Assembly: GCF_024198175.1 (NCBI RefSeq)
Contig: NZ_JAJVKV010000004.1
Location: forward strand, 558,001 to 622,000
Source: Pyxidicoccus xibeiensis
Lineage (GTDB): Bacteria > Myxococcota > Myxococcia > Myxococcales > Myxococcaceae
DNA length: 64,000 bases
Direction of reading: 5' to 3'
The notes beneath the pieces were generated by a model, which was given only the letters and a program-made list of their open reading frames with translations, was not told the origin of the DNA and did no database searches. A program made the position numbers and the translations under genes. The number at the start of each line of letters is the position of its first letter. Within the stretch, counting starts at the first letter, position 1. Positions 1 through 9,188 of this stretch are shown in pieces.

Positions 1-41
1 CACGAGAACGCGAGCGACGTGAGCCACGGGAGGAAGGCGTC

Positions 42-1178
42 TTGAAGATTGTCATCGCGGGTGGAGGCCGGGTGGGCAGCGTGCTGGCGGCGCGACTGGT
101 GGCCGAGCAGCACACCGTCACCGTCATCGAGCGCGACGCCGCCGTCTGCCACCGCATCTTCGAGGAGGTGGGCGCGGTGACGGTGTGCGGGGACGCCACC
201 AACCCGCGCGTGCTGGAGGCTGCGGGCATCGCCTCGGCGGACGTGGCGGCGGGGGTGCTGGCGCGGGACTCGGAGAACCTGGCCTTCGCCATGCTGGTGC
301 GCAGCGTGGCCAATGCGCGCCTCATGGTGCGCATGCTGGACACCAGCTACCGCGAGGCGTACCGGATGGCGGGGGTGAAGGAGCTGGTGGCGGAGGCGGA
401 GGTGGTGGTGGCGAAGATGACCACCGCCATCGACTTCCCGCAGGTGCACGGCACGCTGCCGCTGGGGGATGGAGATACGCTGCTGTTCGAGCTGACGCTG
501 CCTTTGCGCGCGCGGGTGGCGGGCCAGACGGTGGCGCTGGTGCGCGCCACGCCGGGCTTCCCGCGCGAGTGCGTCTTCATCGGCGTGGTGGACCCGCAGG
601 GCCGCGCCACGCTGCCGGAGGGCAGCACGGTGCTGCGCGCGGGGCATACCGTCATCCTGGTGTCGCGGCGCTCGCAGCTGGCGACCGCGGTGGAGTTCCT
701 CAGCGCCGAGCCTGCGCTGGGCCTGGGCGTGGGCTCCCCGCTGGCGGCCACCCTGCGCAAGGTGGACTTCCTGGCCCCGCTGAGCGACGACGAGCTGGAG
801 ACGGTGGCGCGCGGCGCCGAGCACCTCCAGCGGCCCCCGGGCACGGAGCTGTTCCGCCAGGGCGAGGCGGGCGAGACGTTCTACGTGGTGCTGTCCGGCG
901 AGGTGCAGCTCAAGGACGGGGCGTCGCAGGTGGTGGCCACGGTGAAGCCGGGGGGCTTCTTCGGCGAGCTGGCGCTGCTGACGGGCGAGCCGCGCACCGC
1001 CACGGCGACGACGACCACCGCGTGCGAGCTGGCCGCGGTGGGCCGCGAGGACTTCCGCAGCGTCGTCATGGCCAACCCGGCCGTGGCGCTGGAGATGAGC
1101 CGCATCCTCGGCGAGCGCCTGTCGCGCGCGCAGGGCGGCAAGCCGCAGCAGAAGCGCCGCGGCCTCTTCGGACGGTAG
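42..1178 (+). CDS. TrkA-N/TrkA-C protein with C-terminal cyclic nucleotide-binding domain
   Basis: A 378-aa cytoplasmic regulator. It opens with the Rossmann glycine motif GGGRVGS (residues 7-13) of the TrkA-N/RCK NAD(H)-binding fold, followed by a TrkA-C-like region (about 130-225) and a cNMP-binding domain (about 250-360) with the cassette FGELALLTGEPRTA, including the phosphate-binding Arg. In the family such proteins gate K+ transport; fusion to a cNMP domain suggests second-messenger control (inference). The start is TTG at 42, preceded by GGGAGGAAGG and fitting the usual MKIVIxGGG N-terminus. The few bases before it could hold the tail of an upstream gene, possibly a transporter subunit, but they are too short to tell. 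Confidence 0.85.
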   Translation: MKIVIAGGGRVGSVLAARLVAEQHTVTVIERDAAVCHRIFEEVGAVTVCGDATNPRVLEAAGIASADVAAGVLARDSENLAFAMLVRSVANARLMVRMLDTSYREAYRMAGVKELVAEAEVVVAKMTTAIDFPQVHGTLPLGDGDTLLFELTLPLRARVAGQTVALVRATPGFPRECVFIGVVDPQGRATLPEGSTVLRAGHTVILVSRRSQLATAVEFLSAEPALGLGVGSPLAATLRKVDFLAPLSDDELETVARGAEHLQRPPGTELFRQGEAGETFYVVLSGEVQLKDGASQVVATVKPGGFFGELALLTGEPRTATATTTTACELAAVGREDFRSVVMANPAVALEMSRILGERLSRAQGGKPQQKRRGLFGR

Positions 1179-1181
1179 GCG

Positions 1182-2354
1182 TCAGCCGCCGAGCTGCTTG
1201 AGCAGCCGGTCCGCCTGCTCCTTCACGACGCCGGCGCCCCGGGCCTGGGCCACCTTCGCGTGGCGGATGCAGGCCTGCTTGTCCGTGGGGAACCACGCCA
1301 CCGCGAGGTTGAGGTTCGTCACCGGCTCCTCCGGGTGCGCGGCCAGCACGCGCTCCAGCACGGGCCGGGCGCTCTCGTGCGCCTCGTCCTGCAGGAGCAG
1401 CAGGGCCAAATCATTCGCGGGGCCGGGGTCGGTGGGCACCAGCGTCACGGCCTCCTCCAGCCGCTTCCGGGCCAGCCCGCGCTCGCCCAGCGCCAGGTGC
1501 ACCTGCGACAGCGCCTGAAGCGCCTGCCAGTGGTTCGGCGCCCGCCGCACCACGTCCTCGAAGAGGCCCACCGCGTCGCGGAACGTCCCGGCGCTCATCG
1601 CCGCCAGCCCGTCCAGGTAGACGTAGTTGACGCTGGACGGCTCCAGCTGCCGCAGCTCCTGGGCGACGCGCTTCGCCCCGTCCGGGCTGCCGCCCGTCAG
1701 GTACAGCTTGAACAGCTCCTCCAGCACCGAGCGCCGCAGGTTGCCCTGGGGCGCGTTCTCCAGCGCCCGCGAGGCCGCCTGGATGGCCAGCCCCAGCGCA
1801 CCCCGCAGGCCGTGCGCGCGCGCCAGCATCAGCAGCGGCATGGGCTCCCTGGGGGCGCCCTCGGACGCGAGGTGGAAGTGGGCCGCCGCGCCCGTCGCAT
1901 CCTTCAGCTGGAGGTAGATGCGCCCCAGCTCGAAGTGCACGTGGGCGCTGTCGGGCGCCACCTGCAGCGCGGACTCGTATGCCGCCCTCGCGCCTTCCAG
2001 GTCGCCCTTCTCCAGCAGCAGCCCGCCCAGGTTGAAGCGCTCGAAGTAGCCGGCGGTGGGGGCCGAGGCCAGCGCCTTGAGGGACTCCAGCGCCTCGGCG
2101 TCTCCGGCCTGGGCGCGCAGCATGGCCAGGTGGGCCTGGGCCTCGGCGTGGTCCGGCTTCACCTTCAGCAGCCGCAGCGTGGCCGCCTCCGCCTCGGCCC
2201 TCGAGTCGATGCTCAGGTACGTGCGCACCAGGCCCAGGAGACAGTCCACGTCATCCGGGTCGACCGCGAGCCCCTTCTGGAAGCTCTTCACCGCCTCCTG
2301 GGGCTGTCCCTGCTGGAGATGTGCCCCGCCTTCCCGAGCGAACGTCGATGCCAT
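1182..2354 (-). CDS. Tetratricopeptide repeat protein
   Basis: About 390 aa made almost entirely of TPR helices: repeated 34-residue units with the A/G-x3-F/Y-x-A-L-x-L-x-P spacing (for example QEAVKSFQKGLAVDPDD near the N-terminus, then AAYESALQVAPDS and ARPVLERVLAAHPEE). It has no signal peptide or membrane segment, so it is probably a cytoplasmic protein-interaction scaffold. The reading frame is open 42 bases further upstream, but ATG at 2354 (MASTFAREGG) fits the start of the first helix better. It converges with the TrkA-like gene, 3 bp separating the two stops. The partner is unknown. Confidence 0.8.
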   Translation of the reverse strand: MASTFAREGGAHLQQGQPQEAVKSFQKGLAVDPDDVDCLLGLVRTYLSIDSRAEAEAATLRLLKVKPDHAEAQAHLAMLRAQAGDAEALESLKALASAPTAGYFERFNLGGLLLEKGDLEGARAAYESALQVAPDSAHVHFELGRIYLQLKDATGAAAHFHLASEGAPREPMPLLMLARAHGLRGALGLAIQAASRALENAPQGNLRRSVLEELFKLYLTGGSPDGAKRVAQELRQLEPSSVNYVYLDGLAAMSAGTFRDAVGLFEDVVRRAPNHWQALQALSQVHLALGERGLARKRLEEAVTLVPTDPGPANDLALLLLQDEAHESARPVLERVLAAHPEEPVTNLNLAVAWFPTDKQACIRHAKVAQARGAGVVKEQADRLLKQLGG

Positions 2355-2451
2355 GCCTCGGGGTTTACCATGGGGCCCCGGCTCCCGGCAGTTCACGAAC
2401 CTGTCTGGCTGTCCGACAACAGGTTCCGAGCCTCCCGGCCCCGGGCCCTCC

Positions 2452-4170
2452 CTACCGGCGCAGGGCCGCCGCGGCGATGCCTGGCACCTTGAGCCACGAG
2501 GGGCCCAGCTCGAACTGGACCAGCTTCCGCCCCAGCTCGCGCGCGCCCCGGTGGCCCGGCACCCACGGCGGCGGGGGCATGTTGGTCAGCGGCGCCCGGA
2601 TGACGGCCTTCTCGATGTCCTCCAGCATGAACGTGTTGTGCACCCACCCGAGCCCGCTCTGGATGTCCTGCGCGGACGACGTCGGGTGGCCGCCCCACGG
2701 CAGGGAGACCAGCGCGTAGCCGGCGGCGGGCCAGGTGTTGATGGCCACGGTGCCGTAGCGCAGCTCGCGGATGGCGCGCTCCACCGCGGCGTTGACGGCC
2801 GGGTCCTTGAGCGACTTCGGGTGGACGATGAGCGTGGCGTTGAGCGTGCCCCACACCTTCTCGTTGAGGAACGGCACCACCTGCTCCAGGAAGGCCACCG
2901 GGTCGTCCGAGCCGGGCAGCCCCGTCTCCGACAGCACCGTGCACCACGGCTCCTGGCGGAAGACGCGGTCCTCCGCCTGCGCCGGGTCCACGTCCGGAAT
3001 CAGCGCGAAGGGCAGCTCGCCCGTGGCCGCGCTGCCCACCAGCCGCAGGCCCGCGCGGCCTTCGGTGAACTGCTTCCAGCGCTGCTCGGCGCCCGGGTAG
3101 TACGCGCGGCGCACGGCGGCCTGCCCCAGGCTCGCCTGCACGCCGTCCACCACCAGCGAGCGGCGCGCCCACTCCTTCGGCTGCACCAGCAGCTTGGCGG
3201 AGTTGCAGTTGAAGGACGCGTTGTTGGACACCATGCCGGCGATGTTCTCCGCCTGGTAGCGCAGCTCGCCGTCCGAGTACGGGCCGGGCACCACCACCAC
3301 CGGGGAGATGTTGCCCAGCTCGCTGGAGAAGGGCTTCTCGAGCAGGGGCTCGTTGCGCGCGCGGCGGGCCTCCGCCTCCGGGCCGGGCGGGCCCCAGACG
3401 AGCGCGTCGTGCGTCCTGTCGCTGCCGGTGACGTGGATTTCATCCACCTCCGGGTGGTTCACCAGCGCCGCGCCCTCCTCCGAGCCGCCGTACACCAGGG
3501 CGAAGAAGTGGTGCCGCGAGAGCACGTTGAACGCCTGCGCCAGGAAGGGCCCGAGGTAGGCGTTCACCGGGTTCATCTTGAGCACGCACGCGGTGCCCTC
3601 GACGAAGAGCTTGTAGAGGCAGTCGGCGGGCGGAATCGAGTTCACGTTGCCGCCGCCCAGCACCACGCACAGCCGGCCCTCGTGGGGCTTGCGGTAGAAG
3701 GAGGCCTGGTGCTCGCGCAGGTTGGCCGCGGTGACGCCGGGCTGGAAGTACACCTCGCCCACGTTGCGCGGCAGCAGCATCCCTTCCAGCGGGTCCTTCG
3801 GGAAGATGCGCGCCGCCAGCCGCCCGTCCTCCAGGGTGCGCAGCCGCGAGGCGGGGATGTGGGGCACGCCGTGGCGCTGGATGTCCCTCAGCGAGTCCAT
3901 CAGCAGGCGGATGTTGCGCAGCACCACCAGCGGGCCGGCCAGCCACTCCTCGCCGGCCATGGGGCCGTTCGGGTCGATGCCCTTGGCCTCGCACGCCGCG
4001 CGGACGCTCGGCTCGGCGACGGCGGCGAAGTCGTGGCGCAGGTCCCGGAGCACGGAGAGCCGGTCGTTCAGGTCCAGCTTCGCCCAGGTCCGCGAGCCCT
4101 CCTTCACGCGGCGCACCACCGCGTCGATGGCACTGGCGGGGGTGGACTGGGAGACGGCGGAGACGCTCAT
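2452..4170 (-). CDS. Aldehyde dehydrogenase family protein
   Basis: A 572-aa NAD(P)+-dependent aldehyde dehydrogenase-fold protein. The catalytic thiol is Cys322 in FNCNSAK, and the general-base glutamate is Glu284 in SELGNISPV, 38 residues earlier, which is the canonical spacing. The C-terminal region carries WPAAGYALVSLPWGGHPTSS, matching the usual substrate-channel/oligomerisation region. It is longer than a standard ALDH (about 490 aa), with an N-terminal extension of roughly 60-80 residues. The true substrate cannot be read from sequence. It stands alone, with 80 bp before the M56 peptidase gene and 98 bp after which the TPR gene starts. Confidence 0.85.
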   Translation of the reverse strand: MSVSAVSQSTPASAIDAVVRRVKEGSRTWAKLDLNDRLSVLRDLRHDFAAVAEPSVRAACEAKGIDPNGPMAGEEWLAGPLVVLRNIRLLMDSLRDIQRHGVPHIPASRLRTLEDGRLAARIFPKDPLEGMLLPRNVGEVYFQPGVTAANLREHQASFYRKPHEGRLCVVLGGGNVNSIPPADCLYKLFVEGTACVLKMNPVNAYLGPFLAQAFNVLSRHHFFALVYGGSEEGAALVNHPEVDEIHVTGSDRTHDALVWGPPGPEAEARRARNEPLLEKPFSSELGNISPVVVVPGPYSDGELRYQAENIAGMVSNNASFNCNSAKLLVQPKEWARRSLVVDGVQASLGQAAVRRAYYPGAEQRWKQFTEGRAGLRLVGSAATGELPFALIPDVDPAQAEDRVFRQEPWCTVLSETGLPGSDDPVAFLEQVVPFLNEKVWGTLNATLIVHPKSLKDPAVNAAVERAIRELRYGTVAINTWPAAGYALVSLPWGGHPTSSAQDIQSGLGWVHNTFMLEDIEKAVIRAPLTNMPPPPWVPGHRGARELGRKLVQFELGPSWLKVPGIAAAALRR

Positions 4171-4249
4171 GGGAACCTCCGGGGGCAGGGGCGCCTCAAG
4201 TTAGAGGAGCCAGGCCCCCGGCGTCACGAGCGGCGAGCAAAGACAGTCC

Positions 4250-6508
4250 TCAGGTGGGCAGCGGCTCGCCCAGGCCCTTCTTCAGCGCCTCGTCGATGAG
4301 GCCCTGGACCTTCTTCTCGGTCTCCTCCACGCGGGCCTGGTGCTGCTCGCCGAGCTTCTCCTGCTCGCGGCCCAGGACTTCCTGCTGCTCGCCGAGCTTC
4401 TCCTGCTCGCGGCCCAGGACCTCCATCTGCTCGCCCAGCGCCTGCATCTGCTGCTCCAGGGGCTTCATCTCCTGCTCCAGGGCCAGCTCCTGCTTGCGCA
4501 GCTCCGCGCGGCGGCGGTCGCGCTCGGCCTCGGGGAGCGAGTCCAGGCGCATCTCCTCCAGGTGCAGCCCGGCCTGCTTGTGGGCCAGCTCCGCCTGCTT
4601 CATGCCCAGCGCGCCCTGCTTCATGCCCAGCTCGCCCTGCCTCTGTCCGAGCGCGCCCTGCTTCTCCCCCAGCGCGCCCTGCTTCTCGCCGAGGTCGCCC
4701 TGGGCCTTGCCCATCTCCCGCACGGGCTCCAGCGCCGCGCGGATGGCCTTCAGCGTGTTGGCGTCACGGATGATGAACGCCTCGCCCTTGCGGCGCACGT
4801 AGAGCAGCTCCTTGCCCTTCTTCTGGAACATGCGCGCCAGCTCGAGGTCCACCGTGCTGCCGTTCATGGTCGCCATGCCGTCGGAGAGCAGCACGTAGCC
4901 GCTCTCGTCATCGTGCAGGTGGCCGCGAGGGGGCCTGGGCGGAGCGGGAGGCACCGGCGGGGCGGCCGGCACGGCGGCGAGGGCCCCGCGCGGGATGGGA
5001 GGACTCGGAGGAACGGGCGGCACCGGGCCGACGCGGGGGGCGGCCGGCACCGGGGGCGCGGGCGGCACGGAGGCCACGCGCGGCGCGGGGGGCGCGGGCG
5101 GAATGGAGGCCACGCGTGGCGCGGGGGGCGCGGGCGGAACGGAGGCCACACGTGGCGTGGGCGGCGCAGGGGGCACCGAAGCCACACGGCCCGGGCGCGT
5201 GTCAGCCTCGGACGCCTTCGACGCCTCGGCGGCGGGCTTCGGCGCGGACGCGGGGGCGGGCGCCTTCGACGCCTCGGCGGCGGGCTTCGGCGCGGACGCG
5301 GGGGCGGGCGTCCCGGACTTCTCCGCGGCCTCCTGTGCGACGACCTGGAAGGGCACCAGGGCGGCGAGGCCGAGGGCGGAGAGCGCCACCTTCAACAGAC
5401 GGCGCGGGCGGGCGGGGACGGCTTCGACGTGCTCCAACATGCTCAACCTCCTGTGCAATGCATGGATGTGGGCGGACGCACCGTGCGCGGCCGCGGTACC
5501 GTGGGCTCGGGTGACACCGAAGGCGAGGAGCAGCTCCCCGTAGTCGGCGGGCTCCGCGCCGGTGAGGCGCAGGGCCTCGGCGTCACAGGCCTCCTCGCGC
5601 GCCAGGGCGTACTCACGTGCGGCGCGGCGCGCGAGCGGATGGAAGAACAAGAGTGCCTCCGCCAGCGCCGGCACCCAGCCGAGCCAAAGGTCTCCCCGGC
5701 GCAGGTGCGCCAGCTCGTGTGCCAGCGCCATGCGCAGCGCCTCCACCGGCAGCCGCCGCACGGCCTTCGCCGGCAGCACCACCACCGGGGACAGCAGCCC
5801 CGTGGCCAGCGGACTCACCACCGAGTCGGACACCAGCAGCGCGGGCACCCGTCGCAGCCCAGCGACGGAGGACAGCGTGCGCACCTCGGACTCCAGCACC
5901 GGGTGCTCCAGCGGACGCGCGCGCTGGCGCAGCCGCCGCATGCTGGCCCAGCCCTTCACGTGGCCTCGCACCTGCCACACCACCCCCGCAAGCCAGGCCA
6001 CCAGTAGCACCAGCGTCACGACGTGGAGCCAGGGCACGGGACGCGGGACGGACTCCAGCTCCGCGCGGGGCGCAGCCGCGTCAGTGACGCGCACCTGCTC
6101 CACTGGCGCGAGGCTTGCGACAGGAGCGCTCGTCTGCCCTGTCACCGCGAGCCCTGATGAGCCCTGACCGCGACTGGCTTCTCCGCGCTCCGTCACCGCG
6201 AGCCCCGGCGCACCTTGCTCGCGACTCGCGACGCGCCCGTCGCCCTTCAGAGCCAACTCGACACGCGCTGCCAGCGGTGCGGGCAGCAGCGGCAGCGGCA
6301 CGGCAGGCATCCACCCCAGCGACACCACGAACTTCAGCGCCACCAGCCACCACAGCCCCGCGCGCAGCGAGGCCGGCATCCTCGGCCAGGCCCGCGCCAG
6401 CGCCCACACCAGCGCCGCGCACAGCGCGCCCTGCCACGACGCCCGCCACAGCCCCTCCGGCCACGCCGACGCCCAGCCACCCACGTCAGAAAGCCAGCCC
6501 GTCTCCAT
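4250..6508 (-). CDS. BlaR1/MecR1-like M56 membrane metallopeptidase with coiled-coil tail
   Basis: A 752-aa integral-membrane zinc peptidase. The active site is H264-E265-L-A-H268 (AHELAHLRRGD), with hydrophobic segments near residues 15-60, 155-175 and 370-390. In the M56 family this domain inactivates a cognate BlaI repressor after a signal. Here the usual C-terminal penicillin-binding sensor is absent. Instead, after the last membrane segment come five or so copies of a 12-residue RVASVPPAPPxP repeat and then a long coiled coil built from 7-residue LGxKQGx repeats (about residues 600-745). It starts 4 bp downstream of the BlaI-type gene stop, so the two form one operon. The signal sensed is unknown. 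Confidence 0.85.
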   Translation of the reverse strand: METGWLSDVGGWASAWPEGLWRASWQGALCAALVWALARAWPRMPASLRAGLWWLVALKFVVSLGWMPAVPLPLLPAPLAARVELALKGDGRVASREQGAPGLAVTERGEASRGQGSSGLAVTGQTSAPVASLAPVEQVRVTDAAAPRAELESVPRPVPWLHVVTLVLLVAWLAGVVWQVRGHVKGWASMRRLRQRARPLEHPVLESEVRTLSSVAGLRRVPALLVSDSVVSPLATGLLSPVVVLPAKAVRRLPVEALRMALAHELAHLRRGDLWLGWVPALAEALLFFHPLARRAAREYALAREEACDAEALRLTGAEPADYGELLLAFGVTRAHGTAAAHGASAHIHALHRRLSMLEHVEAVPARPRRLLKVALSALGLAALVPFQVVAQEAAEKSGTPAPASAPKPAAEASKAPAPASAPKPAAEASKASEADTRPGRVASVPPAPPTPRVASVPPAPPAPRVASIPPAPPAPRVASVPPAPPVPAAPRVGPVPPVPPSPPIPRGALAAVPAAPPVPPAPPRPPRGHLHDDESGYVLLSDGMATMNGSTVDLELARMFQKKGKELLYVRRKGEAFIIRDANTLKAIRAALEPVREMGKAQGDLGEKQGALGEKQGALGQRQGELGMKQGALGMKQAELAHKQAGLHLEEMRLDSLPEAERDRRRAELRKQELALEQEMKPLEQQMQALGEQMEVLGREQEKLGEQQEVLGREQEKLGEQHQARVEETEKKVQGLIDEALKKGLGEPLPT

Positions 6509-6512
6509 GTGG

Positions 6513-6896
6513 CTACTCCTTCCGCTTCTTCGAGCGAAGCCGCGCCACCACGTCCTGCAGCTGCGCCAGCTCCTCGTCGGACACGTCGTCCGCCTCGGAC
6601 AGGTACGCGGCGAAGGGCGACACCGACCCGGACAGCGAGCGCTGCACGAAGTCCCCCACCACGTCCCGCAGCAGCTCCGACGCCGGCACCGGCGAGGCGT
6701 ACTGGAACACGCCCTCCACCTTCCGCCGCGTCAGGTACCCCTTCAGCCGCAGCCGCTCCATCACCGTCAGGATGGTGGAGCGCGCCAGCCCCTGCGCCTC
6801 GCCAAAGCGCTCGGCCACCTCCCCCACCGTCGCCGGGCCGTGCTCCGCCACGTACCGCAGCACCACCAGCTCCTGCTCTCCCACCGGCTTCTTCAT
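6513..6896 (-). CDS. BlaI/MecI/CopY-type transcriptional repressor
   Basis: A 127-aa winged-helix repressor. MKKPVGEQELVVLRYVAEHG begins the family's N-terminal helix, ARSTILTVMERLRLKGYLTRR is the recognition helix and wing, and the C-terminal third (LLRDVVGDFVQRSLSGS...) is the dimerisation region that M56 partners cleave. The start is ATG at 6896. The frame is open far upstream, but only this start lies just downstream of a promoter and operators. It is the first gene of the blaI-blaR1-like operon and is very probably autorepressed through the two dyads at 6908-6923 and 6941-6958. Confidence 0.88.
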   Translation of the reverse strand: MKKPVGEQELVVLRYVAEHGPATVGEVAERFGEAQGLARSTILTVMERLRLKGYLTRRKVEGVFQYASPVPASELLRDVVGDFVQRSLSGSVSPFAAYLSEADDVSDEELAQLQDVVARLRSKKRKE

Positions 6897-6907
6897 GGAC
6901 GCCCCGT

Positions 6908-6923
6908 GACGACAACTGTAGTC
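6908..6923. promoter_or_regulatory. BlaI-type operator, proximal copy
   Basis: GACGACAACTGTAGTC is an imperfect dyad (GAC.AC-4 bp-GTAGTC) that matches the distal copy in layout and resembles the TACAnnTGTA core recognised by BlaI/MecI repressors. It lies over or just downstream of the expected transcription start of the repressor gene, 12 bp before its ATG. Confidence 0.7.
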
Positions 6924-6930
6924 AGAAAGC

Positions 6931-6959
6931 AAGGTACGCCTGACTACAGCCGTAGTCAA
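6931..6959 (-). promoter_or_regulatory. Sigma-70-type promoter of the blaI-blaR1-like operon
   Basis: On the minus strand TTGACT (6959-6954) is followed after exactly 17 bp by TACCTT (6936-6931). The -35 box sits inside the distal operator, so repressor binding would exclude RNA polymerase. Confidence 0.6.
6941..6958. promoter_or_regulatory. BlaI-type operator, distal copy
   Basis: TGACTACAGCCGTAGTCA is an 18-bp dyad with 7-bp arms and a 4-bp centre. Its centre is 34 bp from that of the proximal copy, about three helical turns, so two dimers would bind the same DNA face. It overlaps the -35 box. Confidence 0.75.
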
Positions 6960-7163
6960 GCAGCGCCACCCCGGCGTCGCGAGGCGCGGATGGGACTCGT
7001 GAGGCCGGCGAGGAGGCTGCCGCCCGCGCAGCAGGCCCGAGCGACATGCCTCGCTCGACGCCGGGCGGGAGCGCCCTTCAGCACCAGCCCTTTCATGCCG
7101 TGCGGGTACTCCGCATGTTTTCCATCGAGCGGACCGTCCCGTGACGTGGGGAGGTGGCGAGAG

Positions 7164-9179
7164 ATGCAGGGCGACATGAGCGCAGGGCCAGCGGGATGGG
7201 AAGGCCTCACCCGCTCGCGTGCCGCCCCGGACTCCGGCGCATCGGCCCAGGAGCTGCTGCTCCAGGTGGGCGCGAGCCTCCATGCCACGCTGGTCGTGGA
7301 CGGCCGTGGGTGGATTGTGTGGATGGATGCCGTGCTGGCCGGTGCGGCCGGGTGGCGCGGCGAGCCCCCTGTCGGTCACCGCATGGACGAGGTGCTCGGC
7401 GACCTTCCCTGGCTGAGGGGTGCACTCGAAGCTGCGCTCGAGGGCACGGAGGGGCTGTGCGAGGGCGGCGGGCGGGGGCAGCGGCTGAGCGCCGTGGTGG
7501 TGCCCGTCTACGGAGACGACGGGACGCTGGCGGGGGTCTGCGCCCGCCTCAGGAGCGTCGAGTCCCCGAAGCGGGCGCCTCCAGAGGAGCCGCGAGCGGG
7601 CATGGCGGACGCCATCGAGGAGCGCCTGGCGCGGGAGCACCTCGAGCAGAAGACCTCGCTGCTGCGCGCCACCTTCGACTCGATAACGGAAGGCGTCATC
7701 GTGGTGGGCCTGGACCGGAAGATGACCGCCTTCAACAAGCGGTTCCAGGAGATGTGGGGGCTCACCGACGCGATGATGGAGGACCGGGACGCGCAGCGGG
7801 CGCTCGCGCGTGCAATCCCACTGGTGAAGGACCCGGAGGCGTTCATCGCGCGCGTCCAGCGGAGGTTCGAGCCGTCCGCCGAGGAGGACACCGACACCGT
7901 CGAGCTGCTGGATGGCCGGGTGCTGGAGCGCAGGTCGATTCCCCAGCGGCTGGGCGACACCATCGTCGGCCGCATCTGGAGCTACCGGGACGTGACGGCC
8001 GAGCGCCATGCCCAGGCGGAGCAGGCCCGGCTGCTCGCCGCCGAGCAGCACGCACGCGAGCGCCTGGAGGAGTCGTTCGCCGTGCTCGATACCTTCCTCA
8101 ACCATGCGCCCATCGGCCTCGCCTTCATCGGGCGTGACCTGCGCTACCTGCGCATCAATGATGCGCTGGCCGCACTCCATGGCCCGCGCCGGGAGGAGAA
8201 TGTCGGAAGGACCGTCCGGGAGATGACGCCCCGGCTGGCCTCCACCATCGAGCCCCTGCTGCGCCAGGTCCTGGAGACGGGGGTCCCCATCATCGGCATC
8301 AACATGACGGGAGAGGTGCCGGTCACTCCGGGAGAGCCCCGGCACTGGCAGGTCAGCTACTACCCCGTGAGCACGGCGAGCGGAGGCATCCTGGGCGTGG
8401 GGGCGGTGGTGGTCGAGGTGACGGCCGAGCGCCGCGCCCAGGCCGACCGCGAGCGCCTGCTGCGCGAGGCCGAGGAGGCCATCCGCATCCGCGACGACTT
8501 CCTGTCCATCGCCGCCCACGAGCTGAAGACCCCGCTGACGCCGCTCAAGCTCCACCTGCAGATGATGAAGGGACAGGCGGATGCCGGCCGCCTCGTGAGC
8601 CCGCACCACGTGGACAAGGCGCTCACCCAGGTCTCCCGGCTGCGGGTGCTGGTCAATGACCTGCTGGACACCTCGCGCATCCAGGCCGGAAGGCTGGAGC
8701 TGTCGACCGGGTCCATCTGCCTGAGGGAGTTCATCCGCGACGTCCTCTCGGACTTCCGCGCCGTCAGCGCCCTCCACTCGCTCGAGTTCGAGGAGGCCGG
8801 CGAGCCCCTCGTCATCCAGGGGGACCGCGGGCGGCTGCACCAGGTGATGACGAACCTGGTGGAGAACGCCCTCAAGTACAGCCCCTCCGGCGGCACCGTC
8901 CGCGTCATGGTCCGGCGGGAGGGAGCCCTGGCCATCGTCTCCGTGAAGGACGAAGGCATTGGAATCCCGGAGGACCAGCAGGCCCACCTCTTCGAGCGCT
9001 TCTTCCGCGCGCGCAACGCGCCCATCTCCGGCTTCGGAGGGCTGGGCCTGGGGCTCTACATCTGCCACGACATCATCGAGCGGCACGGCGGCCACATCTG
9101 GGTGGAGAGCGGAGCGGGGCGCGGCTCGACCTTCCATTTCTCCCTGCCCCTCGCGGACGGCGCCGGCCCTCCGCGTTGA
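7164..9179 (+). CDS. PAS-domain hybrid-free sensor histidine kinase
   Basis: About 671 aa with no membrane segment. Three PAS-like regions (roughly residues 20-130, 165-285 and 310-430) precede a HisKA domain with the phosphoacceptor His452 in AAHELKTPLTPL and a HATPase_c domain with the N box NLVENALKYSPSGG, DEGIGIP and GFGGLGLGLYI. It autophosphorylates and passes phosphate to a regulator not present next to it (orphan kinase). The start is ATG 7164, 9 bp after GGGGAGG; ATG 7176 is an alternative. The open frame extends much further upstream only because it is antisense to the repressor gene. It is transcribed divergently from the blaI-like operon. Confidence 0.88.
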   Translation: MQGDMSAGPAGWEGLTRSRAAPDSGASAQELLLQVGASLHATLVVDGRGWIVWMDAVLAGAAGWRGEPPVGHRMDEVLGDLPWLRGALEAALEGTEGLCEGGGRGQRLSAVVVPVYGDDGTLAGVCARLRSVESPKRAPPEEPRAGMADAIEERLAREHLEQKTSLLRATFDSITEGVIVVGLDRKMTAFNKRFQEMWGLTDAMMEDRDAQRALARAIPLVKDPEAFIARVQRRFEPSAEEDTDTVELLDGRVLERRSIPQRLGDTIVGRIWSYRDVTAERHAQAEQARLLAAEQHARERLEESFAVLDTFLNHAPIGLAFIGRDLRYLRINDALAALHGPRREENVGRTVREMTPRLASTIEPLLRQVLETGVPIIGINMTGEVPVTPGEPRHWQVSYYPVSTASGGILGVGAVVVEVTAERRAQADRERLLREAEEAIRIRDDFLSIAAHELKTPLTPLKLHLQMMKGQADAGRLVSPHHVDKALTQVSRLRVLVNDLLDTSRIQAGRLELSTGSICLREFIRDVLSDFRAVSALHSLEFEEAGEPLVIQGDRGRLHQVMTNLVENALKYSPSGGTVRVMVRREGALAIVSVKDEGIGIPEDQQAHLFERFFRARNAPISGFGGLGLGLYICHDIIERHGGHIWVESGAGRGSTFHFSLPLADGAGPPR

Positions 9180-9188
9180 CGCTTCCGC

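Noticed and set aside
1-41. Tail of an upstream gene
   Set aside because: Two frames end near positions 22 and 45, but 41 bases are too few to support a coding call.
4250-6508. Beta-lactam resistance sensor
   Set aside because: The penicillin-binding sensor domain is absent and no beta-lactamase gene is adjacent, so resistance cannot be claimed.
6513-9137. BlaI frame extended upstream to 874 codons
   Set aside because: The extension is antisense to the histidine kinase and lacks any motif; the promoter and operators lie between, just before the ATG at 6896.
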